From positions 276,001 to 340,000 of the forward strand of contig JAQFVV010000520.1 in the NCBI GenBank assembly GCA_028023455.1: a stretch of DNA of 64,000 bases. Direction: 5' to 3'. The translations under genes and the position numbers were made by a program. Positions within the stretch are counted from its first letter, which is position 1. Every line of letters starts with the position of its first letter. The stretch is from Epiperipatus broadwayi. Its lineage: Eukaryota; Onychophora; Udeonychophora; Euonychophora; Peripatidae. The notes below the pieces were generated by a model. It was not told the origin of the DNA and searched no databases. It worked only from the letters and a program-made list of their open reading frames with translations. Shown one piece after another: positions 11,560-22,845 of the stretch.

Positions 11560-12310
11560 GTGTAAGACGCAATGGTTGCCACAATTTATTATTTATACAA
11601 AAGAATAGAAGTGTGCAGTGATTCATTTTTTGTGGTCTGAGAGTATGTCTGGTGCTGATATTTATTAAAGACTTTGTCTACAATATGGAAAGAGTGGTTT
11701 GTTGTGAAGAAGGGTTTATGAATTATAAAATGTTTCAAGAAAGATTGCACATGTGCCAATCATGAAGAAAGAGCTGGATGTCTGCCCATGTCCATGACTG
11801 TTGATGACATTGAATGTGAATATGAATAACAGTAGATTAAATTGAAATCATTTATAAATCGTTTATGGATCTGCCTATGCAATAATTCAAGACAGTCTTG
11901 GAGGTTTTGAAAAGTTTGTGCAAAATGGAGACCAAGACAATCCATGAAAAAGCACAAAGTCAAGATTTCAACATCTACCAACAAAATTTAGAGCGATACT
12001 CTAATGAAGGTTAAAAAACTTTAAAAATAATCATTACTGGTAGTGAGACATAGATTCATTATTATAAATCCAAAAAAGCACTAAGAGGATGAAGATTTGT
12101 ATCTGATGAAGAGGCAAAAACAATAGTACATTTATGGCTTACAGTTCTGCCGAAAACATTTTTAATGAGGAAATATAAAAACTTGTTAGTGAATAATAAA
12201 GTGCACTGAAAGGCAGGAAGATTATGTTGAAAAATAATGTTCTTTTCTGAAAATTGGTTAAAATAAATTCTACAGAGAAAGTGAGAATACTTGATGACTT
12301 ACCCTCATAT
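11560..12310 (+). pseudogene. Mariner-family transposase remnant with internal deletion
   Basis: DDxD-type cut-and-paste transposase. Recognisable pieces in order: VIHFLWSESMSGADIY (N-terminal helix-turn-helix region, about 11618-11665), GSAYAIIQDSLGG with VCAKWRPRQ after it (about 11868-11940, the GS..I...LG...V.ARWVPR block), and a TGSET-like piece near 12030-12045 corresponding to TGDETW, with D replaced by S. The text then jumps directly to RFVSDEEAKTIVHLWLTVLP (about 12090-12150), the C-terminal RF.SDEEV...V..WL block. The region holding the second and third catalytic acids is therefore deleted. Frameshifts and stops are abundant. No terminal inverted repeats were found. Confidence 0.78.
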
Positions 12311-12544
12311 AACAACTAAGTTAAAAAAATAAAATTTATTTTGAAACGTAATGATTAAAAGTGTATTAAACTAAATATGTAAATTTAAATACCATGCACT
12401 ATTGTTAGAATAGTTTTAAATGGAAATGAAGCTTTGATGTCTAACATTAATAATTTTAGAGCAATAATAAAGTTATTAATTTGAATTAAACTAAGTACTG
12501 TTAAAAGTATTTAAAAACACCATTATATCATAGTTGTATTTAAA

Positions 12545-12815
12545 TTGGACTATTTCCACCATCTAATATAAGTATTGAATGTCTTTAGAAAAATTTAACT
12601 TTATTTAAATATTGCAAATACATTCAACTGTTAGTAATAGATCACACATTAGTATATATTCAATGTTTCAGTAGGTTTTAATCTTTTCTCTTCTTCAGTT
12701 GTTGCTGGCCTGACCATTGGCGGTACTAGCATGGGAATCAAACCTGGACCCTAAGATTCTTGAATTTGAATTTTACTAAAATACCACCATCACAAACCTT
12801 CAGAAAAACCTCATC
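12545..12815 (-). mobile_element. tRNA-derived SINE, minus strand, with a scrap of an opposite copy
   Basis: Read on the minus strand, the sequence matches the SINE body at 21627-21950, including the GTACCGCCAATGGTCAGGCC core and the TTTAAATAAAGTTAAATTTT tail. The tRNA-like head is truncated near 12772. The next 40 bases (ACTAAAATACCACCATCACA, CCTTCAG..) match the plus-strand tail of the same SINE. This looks like a collapsed head-to-head pair. Confidence 0.75.
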
Positions 12816-15144
12816 ATATTATAGTATTAAATCTAGAATTTTTGTAAGAGCAAATACTCAAACAATGACATATTTTATTGCGAGGATATGGATTTTCTAG
12901 CATAGGTGATAAGATTGGGTTTGAATCAAATTTTATATTCTATAAGTGATAACATTATCTTTGAGGTTAAATTATTCATGTCAGCATTAATTCAATTATT
13001 TCATGTTGTTTTACTTCTATTTCAAGATTATTTAGTTTATATAAATGATAGATATATTAACATTTGATGTATGGCAGTGGTTTCTCGTTAGATCAATCCT
13101 GAAAGGCAAGTCATCTCTTATGGTGAGTAATTTAAGAATTTTTCATTTTTGTTTTAAATTAATAATTTATTATAGATTTTTTGTATTACTTTTTGTTTCC
13201 ATAGCTACTTCTTATACTTACATCTGTTATATGAGTTTAGTTTATTAATAAAACAGTTTTTAACAAAAATAAATTAGGAAAATTTTCAACAGCAAAAATA
13301 AGTCAGAGTAAAAATAATGTGACTTTTTTTAAAAAAAGAATTAATTTAGTAGTTTATTAACAAATTTATCTGTATATAAAACGTGTTTTTTTTTTTCAAA
13401 TATATGTGTGTGTGGTGTGTGTGTGTGGAGGGAGCATATGCAACGAAAATTAAAATTTCGGTTACACTTTTGACAGACAAATTTTTTTTAGTGTCTTTCC
13501 TCTTACATATTTGTCATACATGATTTTAAATTAACTGGAAGTTATTTGAACTCAGACTTTCAAGCTCCATACAACTATCCACTCCATCTTATACCGCTGA
13601 TATACATGACCACCTATATGTGAAAAAGATAAATTAAATATATAAAAAATTAAACTACAAATAAAAATAATTAATGCAAATTATCTATTATAGGACTCTG
13701 GTAATTCCTGAATTTTTCAATTTCAAGTAAAAACCCTGATGGAGTTAATAATCCTCCAACATCCAAGTTTAAACAACTTAACATCACATGATCACCGTTT
13801 CTTATGCTTTCTGAGTGGCACTGCTATATGGAGAGTTTTGCTTCTTTTAACATCCAAGCTTGGTGCAGAAAATGTTGACAAAGTCTGGTGAGCTCAATTG
13901 CCTAAATCTACTAATCCTCAAGGGTCTTGCTTCCATTCCTTATATGTTTCTACGTTGGGGCTGGATATAAGATGTAAACGAGAAAGTGGTATTTTTGGAA
14001 CCAGGCTTCAACTCATGGTCTCCTGGTCACATCAGCACATTCCCATGTTTATTTAGTATGAATCTCAAGTCAATCCATAATAAATTTGAAAATTTTTCGA
14101 CCATAAAATTATATATCCATGTGAAAATAATTTATTTTTTAAAAAAAACTTATTTTTAATTACTGCATTTATCAGTATATAAAACTTTTCTATTTATTTT
14201 TTCAAAGTGGAGGAGAGGTGAGAGAGCCTAAAGCAAAAGTTAAACCTTTGATTGGAATTTTGACAATCAAAATTATTTCATGTTTTTTTCACTTATTTGT
14301 TGTATATAATTTTGAGCCAAATGTATAAGAAATTTAAAATATAGATAACTATAATTAATTTATGAAAACAATGAATAAGTTATATAGACTGACACAGAAT
14401 GTAATATGCTAAGTTTTGTTAAAACAAAGCTCTTGGAAATGAACACTTGCATAGTTTTATAATGATCTATTCTTTACATGGTGTTGTGTGATAATAAAAT
14501 GTCGATCTCTGAAGTGCAAAGTTCTTGGGCCAACCCCAATTTTATCATTTTCAATGTTCAAACTTATTCTGAATGCCAAAGCAATAAAGCAATTAGTTTG
14601 TTTTATTTATAATGTAATGAATTGGAAATTGTTAAAACATTTAATAACTAAACCAGATTTGGGTTTGAAATACAAATGAGTTTATTTGAAGTTAAGTACT
14701 TTCAATACCATATAGTATCATAATCATAGAATAATAAAAATGGATGCAGTTGTCATCCATAAATAATGTAAGTGTTGAGATCAAAATGAATATTTAAGAG
14801 TGAATTTACATACTAATGAGAAGTGAAGGATTTGATAAATGTTAAGTTATACATTCTACTGTTTAAGATTATTCATCCATGATTTAAAAGCAACAAATAT
14901 TTTATAATATTAAACTCTTAACATTATTACATATAAAAAGAAATACAGAATAAAGCCATGTTTCTATGTTTTGGATTACCACTAAATAATTTTTTTTTTT
15001 AAATTTAATCTGCAGAAAAATAATAAAATGGCCCAGGCATGAGAAAAGTTAAAAATATGGATATTAAGTAAGGAAAATAATATTTTTTCAGCAATCAAAA
15101 CAAATGACAACATATTACACTTTTATGAAAAAATAACTTACATA
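12816..15144. other. AT-rich DNA with short repeat scraps
   Basis: No gene is seen. The stretch contains a GT-rich microsatellite patch at 13403-13430, a partial hammerhead-family-C repeat (listed separately), and T/A runs near 13380 and 14990. Open frames at 13045-13248 and 14488-14679 show no family features and are judged accidental. Confidence 0.5.
13545..13640 (-). repeat. Family C repeat, partial copy without the ribozyme
   Basis: The stretch TTTGAACTCAGACTTTCAAG through the GATATACATGACCAC region matches the outer part of the family C unit seen in full at 36868-37233. It stops before the hammerhead core. Confidence 0.75.
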
Positions 15145-16024
15145 CAAGGGAGTACCAAAAAATTCTAGAATATTACAGTAAATGCTTCTGCCACTAGATT
15201 CCTCTTGCACCCCCCCCCACCACATCAGTTTTCCAACTATCATCATGAAGTGAAGTCATGGTGGAGTGTAGTAAATATTTTTGTTAAGCACATCTCACTT
15301 ATTTGTCAATTTTTGTAATGGCAGAACGTTTGGAATAATTTGGAATTCTGTTTTCTGTTAGGAAATGTGGTAGAAGAAACAGTTTTAAGGCCTGAAACAG
15401 CTTACAAGTGAGCTGCTCTAGGGAAAACACAGATTTACATGTGGTTTAATAGAAGTGTCAAATTCACCACATCCAAACAAATTATGGCAAGTGAATTCCA
15501 ATCTCAAGATAACGCAGATTTGCTTTTTGATCCAAATGGAATTTTTAACTCAGAACACATTTGTAGTGATTAGCCATTTTAGCTACAAGTGTTGAAATGT
15601 TTGCTTGCTGTGGCAAAACAAAAATATCCCAGTTTGTGATAAAGTAGAAAGAGAAAATTTACCATGACAACTGAACAGCACACAAAACTTTGAGTATAAA
15701 ACAATTTTTAATTAAAAACATCATGATCCATTTTACAAGTCAGCCATATTCACTGATCTCACTTTGTGCAACTTTTTTTTATTTCCCCACATGAAAAAAT
15801 GTCTCAAATGAAAAAGTTTTGTGGACTTGAAAATAGAGTGGAAAAAACAGGGCTATCACTTTACAAGACTTTTAGGACTACTTCAAAAATTTGAAAAATA
15901 TTTAGACTGGTGCATTGCATTGAATGGATAGAATTTTGAAAGAGATTCAATTTATAACACCTAAAAATGAATACACAATTTTTTTATTACAAAATTCCAA
16001 TTATTTTGAGATATCCCCTCATAT
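15145..16024 (+). mobile_element. Mariner element remnant with imperfect terminal inverted repeats
   Basis: The ends match as imperfect inverted repeats of about 27 bp: GGGAGTACCAAAAAATTC on the left (from 15148) and, read on the other strand, GGGGATATCTCAAAATAATT on the right (ending about 16018). Transposase scraps are visible: TAYKWALGKTQIYMWF-like text near 15400, YHDN then a stop then TAHKTLSIKQFLIKN (about 15657-15715, the HDNA.PH motif carrying the second catalytic Asp), and TDLTLCNFF (about 15755-15780), where mariners have PDLAPCDFF. The third catalytic Asp is thus Asn here. RAITLQDF...LKNI and CIALNG mark the C-terminus. Multiple frameshifts and stops. Confidence 0.75.
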
Positions 16025-17420
16025 ATTAATAAAAATTACTAAGATTGATGAATAAAAAAATTGATTTTCATAAATATGTTATTAATCCTTGATTTTAAAA
16101 GTACTGATAATATCAAATACAAATAGTAGAAATCAAATGAATAAAAAGTATTATTGTTAAAACTTATAGACATGAAAAATTCTTACACTATTATCTTGTT
16201 TTGTATTGCTAATAATATGAAATCACTGTCTCGCTTGGTTTTTAAAAGAAAGACATTATAATAAACAACATATATTTATTGTATTTTATATTCATACCTA
16301 TCCTAAAGAATGGTTAAGTTAAAAAGGAATGAAATTGTGAATGGGAAAGGTATTGGTCAGACATCTAGTAAAATATTACAGAAACATGTTGATAAGATAG
16401 AAGTCATTGCTTTGCCATCGAACTAAGATTGTTAAGAATAAAATTGTTCATTTGAAAATCCAGTTATAATCTCAAAAGAGTTAACCATCTTGCTACAACA
16501 TTTATATGTTTCCATTACTATGACTATTAAAAACCGAGGAGGTGAAATAAAATTAATTAGAAATAAAATTTTCATAAGGTTTGAATGGGTTAAATCTCAG
16601 AGAATGCAATAAAACCAAAAATTATTATTGTCACTTAAAACACCCGATAGCAGTTCCCTTTTTATTCATTGTTTGCTAAAAACACAGACTCTGCTTCACA
16701 TATGAAAATATCCCAGCAGATATTTTTTAGCTTTGAAGATGAGGATAAGGATTAAAACCATTATTTTAATCATGATTTTTTTTCCTTGATGCAAAATTGC
16801 TTTATATCAAAATTTTTAGAATTTGTTTCAGTAACTGCATAATAAGATATAATTATTTTCAAAAATGTCCTTGAAAAACAGATCTTTTGTGCAAGAGTGT
16901 ATCTTATTCACTGAAAAAAAAATACAATAACGTTTTCACTTTTTTTTAAGTCTAAAACTATTATTTAAAACATCATTTTCTAAGTGTTTTTCTTCCTTTT
17001 TTTGTGATCATATTGTTTTAAAACTTGTACAAGATTACAAAATAAAAATATTTAAAATAGATGAAAATAGTCAAAGCATGGACCAAAAATAAGATCAAAC
17101 CATCTTTTACATACAGCAAAAGTTCTTCTTCTATGCATTATTTTTTAATCAAAAGTAAAAATTAATACTTTCCTCTGGTATATACACAAATCAAATATAC
17201 AATCCTGAGTGTGCGAGGGTGGGGAGGTAATGAGAAGTACTAAATATTCTTATTTACAGTTTGTAAAATTACTATATCTTATTAGAGTAAATAAATAAAA
17301 TATTTTAATTTTATATCAAATAATAAAAGCAAGCACAAAAATTATAAACTTTTTCTTAAATTGATGAAATATTATCATTTGTTGATAGAATGCTATTCTC
17401 TAAGTATGTTAGGCTCAATG

Positions 17421-17422
<2 letters not shown>
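16025..17422. other. AT-rich DNA, no gene seen
   Basis: Non-coding AT-rich sequence with no recognisable repeat family. Confidence 0.5.
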
Positions 17423-17464
<42 letters not shown>

Positions 17465-17506
17465 TTTCATATATATATATATATATATATAGTGAATATC
17501 TGTGTG

Positions 17507-17541
<35 letters not shown>
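17423..17541. repeat. Compound (CT)n and (AT)n microsatellite
   Basis: (CT)n at 17423-17460 is followed by (AT)n at about 17469-17492 and again at 17510-17541. The SLSLSL and IYIYIY peptide frames here are translated microsatellite, not genes. Confidence 0.9.
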
Positions 17542-17544
<3 letters not shown>

Positions 17545-17552
17545 TATACACA

Positions 17553-17978
17553 CAGACCAAAGCAAGCTTATAAATATCAAAGGCTTGAAAAATAGATAGA
17601 CTATTTTATTCTCGATACTTGCTAATATGTAGAGTTCTGTTTATTCACAGGCTGTGAAAAACTAGTTTGTTTCCCTTAATTATTATGCTAATTTCAGATT
17701 TACAACTGTTAACTTCTGCTTAATTATTAGGTTATTAAAAGTTATATTTTGTATACATCCTTCTTTAAAAGATTATTATTTTAATAATTATTAATGTCAT
17801 ATTTTCATCTGGCCGGTATATTAATTTCATTTTAAATTTCCACCCATACCAAAGATAAGCTTATAAATATTAAAAGCTTAAAGAATAGATGGATCCATTA
17901 TATTCTTAGTCCTTACTAACATACAGAGTTCTATTTACTCAAAGTATGAGAGAAAATGGTTTTCTTCCTATAATTATA
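17553..17978. repeat. Diverged direct duplication of about 130 bp
   Basis: The stretch 17553-17687 (CAAAGCAAGCTTATAAATAT, then GAGTTCTGTTTATTCACA) is repeated at 17845-17978 (CAAAGATAAGCTTATAAATA, then GAGTTCTATTTACTCAAA) with a period of about 292 bp. The order of matching blocks is kept, so this is a segmental tandem duplication. Confidence 0.75.
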
Positions 17979-19726
17979 CATATATACAGTAGTAAAACAA
18001 TAAATTATCAATGGTGATAATGAATCTTATAAATATCTATTACAAAAAATAGAAGTACTTTTATTTATTTTAAAAACCAATTTCAACTAAAAATCTTGTA
18101 AATTTGGCAAAAATAAATATCATGTGATACCCCAAAATTTATGAATTTTAATAATCACATTTTATTTATTAATTAAAGACTTATTATTTCTATTTATCAA
18201 AATTGTCTTTATTTTTTTATTATTGTTTCTTTTCTCATGAAGAGTTCTAGTATTTTTGAAGTTGAAACTGAAAGTAAAACCACATGTTTTTATGATCAAA
18301 TAATTTAAAAGGTGTTCAACTGAAGATAGTTATGAAAATAACAAAGTATTTCTGTTTTTTATAATAGTAATTTGTAAGTTTTATTATTATTGTAAATAGC
18401 TTATTGGTTTATTGTTATTATATTATTTAATCTGTAAAAGATATTTTATTAGTTACATTACAAAGCTGCATAAAAAAATTGTTCAATAAAAAGCTCTTAT
18501 AAAGTAATATATGTATAAATTATCATATGTGTATGTGTATTACTTATAACATACATATCACTTCAATATACTTGGTTAAAAATTTGAATGAAAAATTAGT
18601 TTATATATTTAATTGTATTATTAGATATTTTATAATGGACAGTTACTTTGTAATGTTTGAGAAATAATAAAATGATAAGTTATACTCTAAAAGAAGGAAG
18701 AAAAATGGTTTTGATGCCAGCATAGATTTAAATTGCATAGCTCATGGAGATTTAAAATATTTTATTTCCTTTTCTTATTGGCCTCTTAAATGGAATTTTA
18801 AATAAAAAAATTGCCAATTTTTAAAGTAAATTTAATGGCAAATCTAAATGTGTTATTTAAAACTGTGGGTTAATAAAAGTAAGTAAATTATTGATAAATT
18901 TTTAAAAGTTGGTAATAATTTGTTTTCTTTCTATCACTAATCTAAACAAAGAAAAAATTAATTGTAAAGTAATGTAATTTAGAAATATTTGTAAAATTAT
19001 TTGTTTCCTCAATATTTTGTGAAAAAAATGAAGAAAATATTTATCAAAAATTATCTTCTTGTAAAAAACATATCAATTCTCATAACTAGCTTTTGATAAA
19101 CCTGTTTTTTTAAATAACCTGAATCCAGCTTTAAATATGGAGAATAGCAAGTGGGCTACTGATGTATTAAAAATGAACAACATGGGAAGTCTACTCTAGT
19201 CTATTCTAAGCCTTAACTCAAGAAGCAGTATTGGAATGACCCATGCAGAAAAGAGGAATCTCTAGTTAACAATTTCACTGTAATTTGAATTGCAATAGCT
19301 TGCTGGTGTTTAAAGTATTTTTCAATATTAAAGTCCAGCACAGCAAGCATGACATTTGCCTAAAGAATACCATTTAGTATGTGTGGCTACAAACCAACAA
19401 GCACACCAGGCAAAATATCTGGAGATACAAACAGGTCCAGAAACTAATAATAAAATCAGCCACTGCCAACTTTAATCATGCTGTGAAGAAAAAAGGGAAT
19501 TGTGTCATAAAATCTACCAGAACTATTGACTAATATGACCAATGTCAGTGAATGCTCTATCTAATGTCACCAATGCACCAGGAGAATAACTACCATCTTC
19601 AGAGTATCTAATGAGGACTTATTCATAAATATAGGAAAAGAACAATATCTGCAGAAAACCATGTCTTTTAGCTTTTCACCTGGTGAGATCTGTATAATTA
19701 TTTTAAGACCTTAAATTTAAAATTAT
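17979..19726. other. AT-rich DNA with an unexplained lower-AT block
   Basis: No gene is seen. The 19130-19690 part is clearly less AT-rich than its surroundings and may be an old repeat or decayed coding sequence. I could not assign it in any frame. Confidence 0.4.
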
Positions 19727-19727
19727 T

Positions 19728-19765
<38 letters not shown>

Positions 19766-19790
19766 TATTATTATTATTATTATTATTATC
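19724..19790. repeat. (ATC)n / (ATT)n trinucleotide microsatellite
   Basis: About thirteen ATC units grade into about eight ATT units. A second short GATGAT tract lies at 20006-20027. Confidence 0.92.
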
Positions 19791-20283
19791 ATTAATATTT
19801 TGTATGCCTAGTAATAGTTGCAAGTATATAAGCAACTATTTTATATATTTATTGTTAATAAATTTTAAAGTTTTTTTATTTTTTATTAATCCATTAAGTT
19901 TGTGTTTGTTATTAAATTCAATCAAAATATTATGCTATTAATATCCATAACCCTAAGAAATCATGCAATCAACTGGGAACATGCAGTGGTGGAAAAAGTA
20001 ATTTATTGATGATGATGATGATGATAATTGAGCATTAATACATTTTTCAGAAGTAAACTTTCTACTTAGGAGATTTGTTGCTTAAAGTTTTATTTATTGA
20101 AATAAAAAACAAATTTAAATACTTTTGGGAAGACTTATACTTAGTTTAATCATCAGTGCTGGATTATTAATCAGCATTATCATCCATCACAGAGATTTGG
20201 TAATATTATGGTATATAATCATTTTTATTTGATTTTTTATAATGTAAACATTATCTTTGTTCAACTTGAGTCAAAATTTACTG
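19791..20283. other. AT-rich DNA, no gene seen
   Basis: Non-coding. It contains only the short GATGAT tract near 20006-20027. Confidence 0.5.
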
Positions 20284-20311
20284 TTACATATTTGTAAATA
20301 TTGGAGAATTC

Positions 20312-20342
<31 letters not shown>

Positions 20343-20352
20343 TCTCCAATAT

Positions 20353-20406
<54 letters not shown>

Positions 20407-20412
20407 TAAATA
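20284..20412. repeat. (AT)n, palindromic TATTGGAGAATT block and (GA)n
   Basis: AATATTGGAGAATTCTAA at about 20298 is mirrored by ATATTCTCCAATATTCT at about 20339, with (AT)n between them. A (TA)n then (GA)n run abuts the family D fold-back. Confidence 0.8.
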
Positions 20413-20452
20413 GCTGATGTTTCAGTACAATACCAAGTACTTTCCTTAGAAT
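20413..20452 (-). ncRNA. Hammerhead-like motif, family D (decayed)
   Basis: Minus-strand reading: CTAAGGA (expected CTGANGA), stem II AGTAC/GTACT around a TTGGTATT loop, GAAA, then CATC where the family has CGTC. One core base is lost. Confidence 0.5.
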
Positions 20453-20467
20453 TAGAGAAAAAAGAAG

Positions 20468-20510
20468 TTCTGAGAAAAGTATTTATTATTGTACTGAAAC
20501 GTTAGCTATT
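20468..20510 (+). ncRNA. Hammerhead-like motif, family D (decayed)
   Basis: CTGAGAA (one core base off CTGANGA), stem II AGTAT/GTACT with loop TTATTATT, GAAA and CGTT before AGC. Stem III is absent, as in small hammerhead variants known from Penelope-like elements. Confidence 0.5.
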
Positions 20511-20555
20511 TAGCTATTATATTTTTATTATATGAAAGTTCCTGGAAATTACTAT

Positions 20556-21212
20556 GAATTCATCATTTATCCATGAGAATATTAGAATTATATATATATA
20601 TGCATACAAATGTTCATGGACTATTGCTACTTTTAGCAACAACTTAAAAACAACAATAGCCAAAAAATATCCCTAAATATTTAAATAAAAAAATTAAATT
20701 AAAATTAAGCATAACATGATTAAGAAAACGAATTTAAATACTCAACTATTAGGAATAACTTAAAATTCGTATTTAAAGCCATTTCAACAAGCAACTTAGT
20801 CAATGTATTAATAAACATAAATTTGAATTACATTTGATTAAGATTTGCTTTACCAAACAAACATCATTTATTGCATTAAGCAGTTAGTATAAGCATGTTT
20901 TGTATGTGAGCTTGTAAAAAATGATGATTTATTAAATACATTTACTTAAGACATTTAAAGGTAAATAATTGATGCTATAAACTAATAAATTATTTCTAAA
21001 AATATAAAAAGAATGAGAATTTAAAATGTTATATAAGTGATTTCAAGAATTTTATTTTTTAATTCTTTCATAAAAATGCAACTATTAACTAGTTCTAAAC
21101 GTAACATGAATGAGAAATAGAATTATTAAAATAATCTATCAACTACAATCTTTTTTGGTCTTTCAGGCAATCCGCTATTGTCTTTTTGTTAATATTTTAA
21201 TATGGCTAATAA
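20556..21212. other. AT-rich DNA, no gene seen
   Basis: Non-coding. A possible splice-acceptor-like TTTCAG occurs at about 21161-21166, upstream of the PLE fragment. Nothing else supports splicing. Confidence 0.4.
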
Positions 21213-21593
21213 TTTTATCCAGTTCATATTTTTCATTTAGTTAACGGCTTCTTTCATTCAATATTTTCTTTCATTTATTCTTATTTAATTCTTAAATTTA
21301 AATTTATTGCCTCAATGCAAGAACATAAACTGATGCTTAGAAGAGAAAAAACAGATGTGTCTAAGGTAGCAGACCATGTATGTGCCAGTGAACATATGTT
21401 CAATTGGGAAAATACAAAAATATCGGATAGAGAAGAAAAAGTACAAAGGATAAACTTTAAAGAAGCTGCTCACATGACAATGGCAAACAATCTTGTAAGC
21501 CAATCCAGTGTGACTATACATAATGTATGGAAGCCATTAATCAACATTGCTTTTATGGAAAAGTGGAAAAATCAGGAGAAACCTCATAGATAA
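21213..21593 (+). pseudogene. Penelope-like element GIY-YIG endonuclease, C-terminal fragment
   Basis: The 92-residue stretch from Met at 21315 reads QEHKLMLRREKTDVSKVADH then HVCASEHMFNWENTKI and ends VWKPLI. This is the C-terminal part of the GIY-YIG endonuclease of Penelope-like retroelements: the EH after the Arg-rich helix, the LAEH..., H.IDW/F...KI, and W.PL block. The frame stays open upstream to 21213 but that part has no similarity, and the GIY-YIG motif itself is missing. There is no internal stop or frameshift over about 280 bases, in contrast with the two PLE remnants at 45-47 kb. It is followed 30 bp downstream by a SINE. Probably a 5'-truncated, relatively young or protected fragment. 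Domestication as an exon is possible but unsupported. Confidence 0.72.
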
Positions 21594-21626
21594 GTATATA
21601 AAATTTCTACTGACTGTTGCATTTGG

Positions 21627-21955
21627 CAAAATGGCTCAGTTAGTTAGAGTGGTACCTTAAAATTCAATACTTAAGAATCTAAAGGTCCAGGTTCGAATTC
21701 CATGCTAATACTGTCACTGGTCAGGCCAGCAACACCCAAAGTAGAATAAAGAATAATACCTCTCAAAACATTGTACATATACTAACCTTTTTGATGTGCT
21801 ATTACTAATTGTTGAATATATTTGGAATATTTAAATAAAGTTAAATTTTTCTAAAGACATTTAATACTCATATTAGGTGATGGAAATAGTCCATCATAAA
21901 ATACAACTAAAACATGATCATTACAAACCTTCAGGAAAACACAAAGTACCAGTTA
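21627..21955 (+). mobile_element. tRNA-derived SINE, best preserved copy
   Basis: The head has both internal RNA polymerase III promoter boxes: an A box in TGGCTCAGTTAGTTAGAGTG at about 21633-21652, and a B box GGTTCGAATTCC at about 21690-21701. A tRNA-unrelated body follows (GTCACTGGTCAGGCCAGCAA), then an AT-rich tail with TTAAATAAAGTTAAATTTTT and TGGAAATAGTCCATCAT. At least five further copies or halves in this window share the same body and tail, so it is a dispersed family. The source tRNA is not certain. Confidence 0.85.
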
Positions 21956-22620
21956 TTTTCATCATGTTAGATTGTTTTAAATATCAAATCTGTAAATGAA
22001 TTTTATTTATTACTATAAATATAAAATTTTGACGTTTATTATTTTCTGATTGTTGCATATTAATTTAATAACATTTTCAACAAAAATGACAATAATATTA
22101 ACCCCCAATTGCCACATGTTTTGTATAGTACAACCACATCACTCCTCAAAAAGTGTTATTTTATATAATTAAGATATAAATTTTGATTTACAAAAGGTAT
22201 TATAATATTTGTATAAAAAACTCAAAAATAATATAATCATAGATGGAAAGAATAAATAAATAAAATTACTTCCTTTAAAAAATTGGTTATTTTCTTTTAA
22301 GAAATTATAATCAGTTATTATAATAATAAAAAATGATTTTATTTATTATAGGCATTATTTACAAAAAATATTTTGCGTAAAAAGATAAAAAAAAATGTAT
22401 CGTAGATTGCAAAAAATGGAGATATAAAATTACTTTATTTAAAATACAACTGACATTACTTGAACTGGAATCTATTTGTTGCTTTTTTTTTACACATAGA
22501 AGGATAAGTTATTATGATAAAATAAATTTAATTTTTTATCATAATCATTACTTACAAAAATATTATAATATTTGTATAAAAAAGTAGTAAAGAAATAACT
22601 ATATATTACAAAAAATAGAG
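21956..22620. other. AT-rich DNA with degenerate repeats
   Basis: No gene. The phrase TATTATAATATTTGTATAAA recurs at about 22198 and 22561, suggesting degenerate copies of the flank of the palindrome that follows. Confidence 0.45.
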
Positions 22621-22845
22621 AAGTAATATTTACTGAGGCTATAACCTCGATAATATGCGTATAAAATGCGATAGTAGGGACCTCTACAGGTGTTTTAACC
22701 ACAAGCTAAGCTTGTGGTTAAAACACCTGTAGAGGTCCCTACTATCGCATTTTATACACTTGTGGTTAAAACACCTGTAGAGGTCTCTACTATCGCATTT
22801 TATACGCATATTATCGAGGTTATAGCCTCAGTAAATATTACTTAC
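22621..22845. repeat. Fold-back element with a partly duplicated right arm
   Basis: The left arm 22621-22707 contains GCGATAGTAGGGACCTCTAC. It is mirrored almost perfectly by 22709-22756 and, after a restart, by 22757-22842. The inner 48 bases of the right arm therefore occur twice in tandem and the outer part once. Divergence between arms is very low (one clear change, GGTCCC versus GGTCTC). The element ends before TGTGCGTTTAATAAATTTAT, a flank shared with the palindrome at 33966-34140. Confidence 0.9.

Larger units (their letters stand above)
20400..20555. repeat. Family D fold-back repeat (hammerhead-like)
   Basis: Two arms of about 50 bp face each other: AAATAGCTGATGTTTCAGTA on the left and, mirrored, TACTGAAACGTTAGCTATTT on the right. 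The spacer is A-rich. The right flank (GAAAGTTCCTGGAAATTACT) also follows the related copy at 46763-46956, so these are two insertions of one family. Confidence 0.8.

Noticed and set aside
17390-17599. Open frame with SLSLSL and IYIYIY repeats
   Set aside because: It is a translation of (CT)n and (AT)n microsatellites with no conserved domain; the same holds for 47603-47882 and 60360-60569.
19130-19690. Lower-AT block suggesting coding sequence
   Set aside because: No frame on either strand shows a recognisable motif or a long open stretch, so I only mention it as unexplained.
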